From contig JYIP02000009.1 of the NCBI GenBank assembly GCA_001051155.2, positions 1,984,001 to 2,048,000 on the forward strand: DNA of 64,000 bases, in the 5' to 3' direction. Under the pieces are notes generated by a model. That model worked only from the letters and a program-made list of their open reading frames with translations. It searched no databases and was not told where the DNA came from. Position 1 is the first letter of the stretch. Each line of letters begins with the position of its first letter. Positions 58,047-64,000 of the stretch are shown here, in pieces. Position numbers and translations under genes: made by a program. This stretch comes from Chrysoporthe austroafricana. Lineage: Eukaryota > Ascomycota > Sordariomycetes > Diaporthales > Cryphonectriaceae.

Positions 58047-59566
58047 TCACAACTTGGACGGAGCCGAGGTGTGCGCCACCCAGCTCTCCAAAACGCCATT
58101 TTTGTTGCTAGCTAGTCTTTCCTGTGTCACCTGATATATACTTGGAACACCCGTGCTATCAAATTCTACGTTGCCAACCGTCATTTCCGCCACTCCCTTC
58201 GCGGCCAAGAACACCTGCGGCATGCCATGACCTGTAAACCCGGCCACGACAAATTGATTTGGCCTATGTGGCAGCTCCCCAATAAAAGGGCAGCTATCTG
58301 ATGAGTATCCCATGACTGGCAAAACGTCAGCTATAGTGGTAGGAAGTCGCGGCAAGCTGGAGCTAGGGGCCACTCACTTCCTGTCCAGACACTCTCTGTA
58401 TACGCCCCTGAGTTCTCCCACCCCCTGAAATACTTCTGCATATACCCGTCAAAGTGGTGGTGCGCGTTGCCACTGGTGATCAACTTGTCGTCTTGCACGT
58501 TATTGTACCAGCTGTCGAGGTCCTGATAAAACTTGGTCCTTGCCCCGCCGACGATGATGCTACCGTCTAGCCTAGGAATCATGTACTCGTATTCTGTGGG
58601 AGACCACCGCATCATATAACTGTGAGGCAATAAGGGTGCCGGCTTCTTCTCTTCCGGAACCACGATTCGGCTGCATATTCCTCTTGATGGCACGATCTTG
58701 TTCTCGAACTCGGGCAGGATTGATGAGGTGTATCCGTTGGTGGCGTATATGATCTTCCTGGCCTTGATGCTTCCTCTTTCTTTGGTCTTCAAGGAGTAGT
58801 ACCCCTCGTCGTCAGCAGCATCGGAAACACTTATGACGGGAGTATGCGTCTGCAAATTCACGCCAGCATCCACGGCCTTCTGAAGCAGCGCCATGATGAG
58901 CTTGTATGGCCACAGATGACCCGCCGAGTAGCTCAGACAAGCCTTTGCTCCCTTCACATCGGATAGCTGTTCCGCTTTCGCTGCGTCGCCCTCGTAGAAG
59001 ACGTCCTTCATGACATCCATGCCTGCTTTCCGGAGCAGCTCTACGCCGGCCTTCATCCGCTCGTGGATGGCATCGGTCATCAATGCGTCAACAGCTCGGG
59101 TGAGCACAAAGTCGCACTCAATCTGCTCCTCCTCGATGACGGTCTTGACCGCCTTCAGTGTCTCGGCCTCGAAGGCGGCACACTCAGCTGCCACTTGTAC
59201 GCCATGGGACACGGCCAGGGACGACGGCCGGTTGTACGGATCAGGCTTGAGGTGCCCACCTGAGCCTTATCAGCAGGAGCGTTTCATTCATTCATGGTTG
59301 ACGGACCTCGCACCATTCCTACCCGTGGCTCCTGAGCAAGCCTCTCGTGCCTCCAAAATGGCTATCGAGGGCAGTGAAGTGCTCTTCTCTTTGGACTGTC
59401 GCAGGATGTGATAGACAACTGAAGCCCCGGTGTAACCGGCTCCTACGATAGCGATGTCGACTTTTGGAGGAAGCTCGGGGGTACTCCGGTGGTTATCGAG
59501 GGGATGGAGTTCGGTTCTCCAAAAAGGCTTCGTAGAATTAGCTACAGGAAGTGCAGAGGGCGCCAT
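58047..59566 (-). CDS. FAD-dependent amino-acid/amine oxidoreductase (DAO family)
   Basis: Exons are 59566-59314, 59259-58378 and 58315-58047; introns are 54 and 62 bp. The frame is intact at 467 residues. The fold is that of D-amino-acid oxidase-like flavoenzymes such as glycine/sarcosine oxidase and gamma-glutamylputrescine oxidoreductase. The FAD-binding GxGxxG motif is VGAGYTG (about residues 41-47), preceded by VDIAI. RNGGHLKPD spans the first intron and fits the flavin-contact loop. ARKIIYATNGYT is the second conserved FAD motif. The C-terminal VVAGFTGHGMPQ closes the FAD site. The enzyme should oxidise a C-N bond of an amine or amino-acid derivative, giving peroxide and an imine. It lies next to a HAD hydrolase and an amino-acid permease, suggesting uptake and breakdown of one nitrogen compound. 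No signal or clear peroxisomal tail (ends SKL!) needs ignoring: the last three residues are SKL, a classic PTS1, so peroxisomal location is likely. Confidence 0.9.
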
Positions 59567-60078
59567 CTTGCAGGCGGATGTCTTAGGTAAGCCTGGTTGT
59601 CCTCGATATTTAGGTGGCTTTGGCCCATATGAGCACTCAGTTGGCGTCGTTTTATTGTTCCACGGCGAAGTTCAGGAGCAAGAACAGTCCCAGCCGAGGA
59701 CAACTTCGGTGGAGACTCAACTCGGCGCCGAGTGCCGGAGCTTATCAGAAGCGGGTAGAGCACGTTCCAGGAAGAGGCAGATATCCGGTCTACAACGTAT
59801 GTAGTAGATTCCCGGACCGGTTAGCTGTAGCCATGTCGATTAAGAGGATGATCGAGTTGCGGCAGCTTGGTGAGGATAGTCATAGGTTGAGGAACGCAAG
59901 GATGGAGTTGGTCATAACTCTACCGAGCCCCGGCGAGTTGCCGTGCTGGGGGGGGGGGCTTTTTCTGAGCAGCGACCATCAAGGTCCACCAAGCCCAGGC
60001 GCGATGTAGCTGGACCACAACTTTGCGACGGCCGTCGACGGAATATGACATTTTAAGATTGCAGATGTATTCATAGTA
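59567..60078. other. Intergenic between oxidoreductase and HAD genes
   Basis: About 0.5 kb with no coding frame, containing the oxidoreductase promoter. A G-run of about eleven bases lies near 59948-59958. Confidence 0.5.
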
Positions 60079-60872
60079 CTACCGAGTGGCCGCTATAAGC
60101 TTATCCGCCATCTCAGGCAATGTCGGAGCGACAACATCCATTTCTCCGAACACCTCATAAAGAGGCTCAGCCTCCAATATCGTACAATAAGCGCCGTGGA
60201 ATCTGGTGGTGGAAATCGTTAGCCCGGATCAGGCCCTTCAGCGTTCTCGTCTTCTAGTTAAACTCACCCAACAGTTCTGGCTGTCGAGACGTCCCACATA
60301 TGTGCAGCCGCAAACCATGGCTTCTTGCCGTCCTTTGTCAACCTCTCTAGCAGAGGCTTGTAGGCACTCGGCACCGGCTTCGCGACGCCTCCCGTGTCGC
60401 AGCTCAGCAGGTTCTCTGCCGGCATGTCGACTCCCGCCAGCTTGAAGTATCCTCCTACCCGTGTGATGTCGCCGGCCGTGAAGCACCACACCGTGAATCC
60501 GGCATCGCGCAGTTTCTCCACGCACTCCTTCGCACCTGGGCGGAGGTAGAGCTTTTTCCATTCTCCCACGAGCCACGCCACATCTTCGTCTGTGGCGAAG
60601 TCCCTTGGATTCGATACACCTGCGTACAGGAGCATCCGGTAGAACAGCGCGCCGAACAGCTCAAAGAAGGGTTTGTATCGGCCGGACAGGGAGAGATATG
60701 TGTATTCCCTCTCCGCAGCCTCGATCCAACACATGCCCAACAGCTTTGATTTTATCCCGTTGGCTGTGAGCTTGTCGCCTAGCCGCTCGTCGAGGGCTTC
60801 GAATAGTCGGTCATACGCCACCAGTGTGCCCACGACATCAAAGACGACGTCCTTGGAAGCCGGAATGCTCAT
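60079..60872 (-). CDS. Haloacid dehalogenase type II-like HAD hydrolase
   Basis: Exons are 60872-60268 and 60202-60079, with a 65-bp intron. The intact frame has 242 residues, typical of the family. Motif I is VFDVVGTL with the nucleophile Asp at residue 12 (DxxGT). TAGD near the middle is the motif II Ser/Thr region, AKPVPSAY (about 164-171) supplies the lysine, and HMWDVSTAR (about 190-198) is the motif III/IV acid segment that reads H-x-WDV in L-2-haloacid dehalogenases. Those enzymes displace halide from 2-haloacids through an aspartyl ester. Fungal members are often of unknown substrate. The neighbours (flavoenzyme, permease) make a role in amine or amino-acid breakdown possible. Confidence 0.88.
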
Positions 60873-61703
60873 GATGGATCGGCAGGTGCAGGGCTAGCAA
60901 GAAGGATAGGGGCGAGGCGAGGGCAGCAAGCTTTGAGACTCAGATGGGGTGACAGGATGGATCGATGGTGTGAGTCTTCGGTCCGGTGGCAGTCGGCACG
61001 CTTCACATTGGACCATTTAAAGGGCTGACCTCCTGCCCGCTGCTTGCGCCCCAGCGACACGACACCCCGGCGCGGGCATCGGAAGTGGACCGGCAACCAC
61101 AGTGAGAAGCCGGATCCGAGCGACTCTTTACTTAGCGTTCCTGATGCGGGGTGGACGCCGTCGACTTCCCCAGACACGGGCTCCAGGTCAGACCAGGAAC
61201 CATCACCGGCTCCTGACGACTCAAAGACCGGGCCGGTCCCACTCGACTTATGATAGTGAGTCAGGTCGATGATTGATGATAAGCTTACCGCAAAGAGAGG
61301 CCTGGCGGCTATCAGACCGCCGTACCGGGCCCAGCCATCTCCCATTGGGCTCGTTGTTCAGTTTGTTGTGTCTGTGTTCCTGATTCAAGGCTGATTTCCG
61401 TGGCAGCTATCGGCGAATATGGACGGCAGGCCTGATCCAGCATCTGAGGCGACAGTGTTGGATATCGCCTGAATCTGCTCAGCCGCTTGCCTGTGGCTTA
61501 TCTCTGCCTCGACACGCTCTCTGCTCCGTGCCCTGGCCCTCGCCGCCTATAGCTCTGAGCATAAGTAAACTGCTCGCTGGGACCCTAACATGTATAAGAC
61601 AGCTCTCGGGATCCTACGCGCTTAGAATACCACGTCGACGGCCAGCCGTCTACCGAACCCGATCCTCCCGTCACAGCCTCGTCAGAGGGACAAAGACCTG
61701 ATC
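60873..61703. promoter_or_regulatory. Divergent promoter between HAD hydrolase and permease
   Basis: This 831-bp non-coding interval lies between two outward-facing starts, consistent with co-control of uptake and breakdown. GATA core motifs occur, as expected by chance; none is assigned. Confidence 0.4.
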
Positions 61704-63521
61704 ATGTCGTCCGAGAAGAGCTCCACGCACGAAAAGGCCGGAAATGTCACAGATACCGAGCTCGGCACCACCTTCAGCCGTGAGGGTGACACCACGGTTG
61801 TCGATGTATCCGCTGGTAATGGCGTCGACACTGCCGGATACGCACGCAAGCTCACTAAGAGGCAGATCATGTTCATGACATTTGGAGCTGGGATTGGCAC
61901 CGGTCTTTGGGTCGGCACGGGTACGGCCCTGAGCGCTGCTGGGCCCGGAGGAATTGCCGTCGCCTACACCTTTCAGGCATTCATCGTATGGGTCCTCTAC
62001 ATGTCCATCGGCGAGATGGCGACCTACCGCCCCGTCCACGGAGGGTTTATCCGCATGGCAACCGAATACGTCGACCCGGCTCTGGGCTTCGCAGAAGGCG
62101 TCAACTTTTGGTTCCAGTGGGTGATGATCATCCCCGCTGAGCTCACCGCAGCCGTCAGCGTCCTCAAGTACTGGGATGGCTGGCAGAAGATCCCGTTGGC
62201 AGGCTATATCACGATATTCCTCGCTATCACCGCCGTTCCCAACATCTTCCCCGTTCGCATGTATGGACATATTGAGTACGGTATGAGCTGGTTCAAGATT
62301 CTCGCCATCTTCGTCGTCATCGCGTACATGTTCATCATGACCTCTGGCGGTGTCGCTGCCACGAATGGCCCGATCGAGTTCAGGTATTGGACAAATCCCG
62401 GCGCGTTCACGGACATGAAGGGCCTGTCAAAAGCCTTCGTCCAGGCAGGTTTCAGCTTCGGCTCTGCACAACACATCGCCATCATTGCCGGCGAGGCGAT
62501 CAAGCCACGCAAGACCATCAAGTCGGTCGTCATGCCCATCTTCTGGCGCATCTTTCTGTTCTTCATCCTGAACATCTGGCTGGTGGGGATGTGTGTCCCT
62601 TACAACAACAGCGATCTGGTCAATGGCGAGGGTACGATCGGAAGTCCCTTTGTCATTGCGTTGAAGTTAGGCAAGCAGTACTGGCTGGCGAATACTATTA
62701 ACGGCTTCATCTTCTTGACTGTGATCAGCTGTTGCATCACGAGCTTCTACATTTCGAGCCGGGCGCTGACGGCCCTGGCCGATATTGCACTTATCCATCC
62801 TGTCTTTGGAAAGAAGGACAGCTGGGGTCGTCCGTGGCTAGCGCTGCTCATCAGCGGTGGTCTAGGCGGAGGCCTTGCGTATCTGAACGTGAACTCGACC
62901 GCCATCGTTGTATATGACTGGTTCTCATCTCTGGTGAGCCTGAGCTTTCGTTCGTGAGGCAACATAATTTGCAGATGTGAACTGACAGTGCTTCTCTAGG
63001 TGTCGATAGCTACTTTCATGGGCTGGCTGTGTATGCTCACTACACACATTGGTTTCCGCCGCGCCCTCAAAGCCCAGGGCATCGATCCCAAGACTCTGCC
63101 ATTCCAAGCTCCGCTGGCTCCCTACCTGCAGTATCTCGCCATCTTGTGCACCTTCTTCATCATGGGCTGCGAGTTCTACCTCGCTCTATTCTCGGATGGC
63201 ACACCAACTGCAAAGGGCTTTTTCTCAGTGTACTTGGCGTGCCCACTGTTCCTCTTCGACTTTTTAGTATACAAAGTAGGCCCCTAACCCCCCAAATTTT
63301 CGGAGGACAAGACACGCCGACGAGCATCGTACTGACACTGGAATTAGCTTTGGTACAAAACCAAGTTCGTTAAGCCGGCAGAGGTTGATTTCACTGAGGC
63401 GTACGCCTTCGATGCAGAGGACAAGGCGGAGGCGGAGGCTGCTGCAGCGAGCGGTGAGAGTAAAAAGCCGAAGAGGAAGTGCGATCCTGTTCAATCTGCC
63501 AAGAATATGATTCTAGGCTAA
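61704..63521 (+). CDS. Amino-acid permease (APC superfamily, YAT type)
   Basis: Exons are 61704-62933, 63000-63275 and 63348-63521; introns are 66 and 72 bp. The frame is intact at 559 residues, with 12 predicted membrane segments and cytosolic ends. The first span carries FGAGIGTGLWVGTGTALSAAGPGG, the substrate-binding signature of fungal amino-acid permeases (here written with G in place of the usual GG-S). YRPVHGGFIRMATEYVDPALGF and the FSFGSAQHIAIIAGEAIKPRKTI block (the TM6 gate region) also fit the family. It is a proton-coupled plasma-membrane importer of an amino acid or related amine. The C-terminal tail is charged (EDKAEAEAAAA, KKPKRK), with lysines suited to ubiquitination. It is divergent from the HAD and FAD genes and probably supplies their substrate. 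Confidence 0.93.
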
Positions 63522-63638
63522 CTTGCATTTGGAAATTTTGATGCGGAGGTAATAGAGCGGTTTCACAAGGCATCAGAGATAGCATTGAATATCGTTAGCT
63601 TCTAGAGTGCTACTGCAAGTCTAGGTTCAGAGCTGCCC

Positions 63639-64000
63639 TCAAGTGAGGCCAGGCCACCCGTCCAATGCCCCAAGCTCAGGAAAGCCGCCGAAGAACCCAA
63701 GGTCGTCCAGCTGCTCCATCCCAATTCCTATCCCCGCCGGATCCACCATGGTCAGCCACCTGGCAGATTCAGGACTATGCTCTGTGATGCCAGCTACTGG
63801 GGGCAGCCATACTGGGCGTTCTACAGCCCCCCCTCCGGAGGATGTGTAAGATGAAGCCCTGGGGTCAGCGAAGGATAGTGGTAGCGATGGCGTTGGTCTC
63901 CCGTGACCGCCTTCATCTGGGAGATCGTCACTGGGAGCGGGCCACAAGGAAGCCCACTCCCGAAAGCGCTCATAGCCGCTCTTGCCTGCGTCCGGTTCTT
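63639..64000 (-). CDS. C-terminal end of a probable transcription factor (partial)
   Basis: A minus-strand frame is open from the window edge (64000) to a stop at 63639, about 120 residues. It reads GYERFREWASLWP, then a Ser/Pro/Gly-rich stretch, then ARWLTMVDP and an acidic, hydrophobic end (GMEQLDDLGFFGGFPELGAL). Such a tail is common at the end of fungal Zn2Cys6 regulators, and a regulator beside a catabolic cluster is expected. The DNA-binding part is outside the window, so the class is an inference. Confidence 0.45.
   Translation of the reverse strand, partial: EPDAGKSGYERFREWASLWPAPSDDLPDEGGHGRPTPSLPLSFADPRASSYTSSGGGAVERPVWLPPVAGITEHSPESARWLTMVDPAGIGIGMEQLDDLGFFGGFPELGALDGWPGLT

Overview
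The window reads as genomic DNA of a filamentous ascomycete (Pezizomycotina). The protein-coding genes have short introns of about 54-205 bp, with GT donors, CTNAC-like branch sites and AG acceptors. The proteins are typical of fungi: an allantoate-permease-family MFS carrier, a Bsd2-type adaptor, a Cbp6-like protein and a two-finger CCCH protein. Repeats carry the G:C-to-A:T damage expected of repeat-induced point mutation (RIP). Genus and species cannot be read from the sequence.

Left accessory part (1-36.5 kb). A partial small kinase gene has a 3' end that lies in an LTR fragment. Next is a two-exon gene for a 54-residue cysteine-rich secreted peptide (2268-2489). A divergent pair follows, a class-III alkylsulfatase (7067-9183, minus) and an ACS-family MFS transporter (9911-11795, plus), bracketed by two inverted solo LTRs with perfect 5-bp target duplications. 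Then comes a secreted alpha/beta hydrolase (13329-14834, minus). From 15590 to 29538 there is a 13.9-kb Ty3/gypsy chromovirus (element A, TSD GCCTA) with a second chromovirus (element B, 17278-24743, TSD AGACC) inserted inside it; both are on the minus strand and dead from RIP-like decay. Beyond it lie a decayed cytochrome P450 gene (about 30890-32407), a solo LTR of the element A family (32902-33204, TSD CGCTA) and a Tc1/mariner-type transposase remnant (36197-36500).

Core part (36.9-48.0 kb). Five compact housekeeping genes follow without transposons: protein-L-isoaspartate methyltransferase (minus), Bsd2/NDFIP-like adaptor (minus), Cbp6/UQCC2-like complex III assembly factor (plus), mitochondrial citrate carrier (minus) and a CCCH zinc-finger protein (minus). 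A GC-rich stretch of about 9.5 kb follows in which I can support no gene.

Right part (57.5-64 kb). A third solo LTR of the element A family (57483-57782, TSD GGCAA) precedes what looks like a small catabolic cluster: an FAD-dependent amine/amino-acid oxidoreductase (minus), a type II haloacid-dehalogenase-like hydrolase (minus), a divergent amino-acid permease (plus), and the C-terminus of a probable regulator leaving the window (minus).

Main inferences: (1) the alkylsulfatase/transporter pair is probably a sulfur-scavenging unit; (2) element A carries sequence signs of Tf1-type self-priming of reverse transcription; (3) the cysteine-rich peptide is the most likely undescribed product here. 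Exon junctions were worked out by hand and give intact frames for all complete genes.
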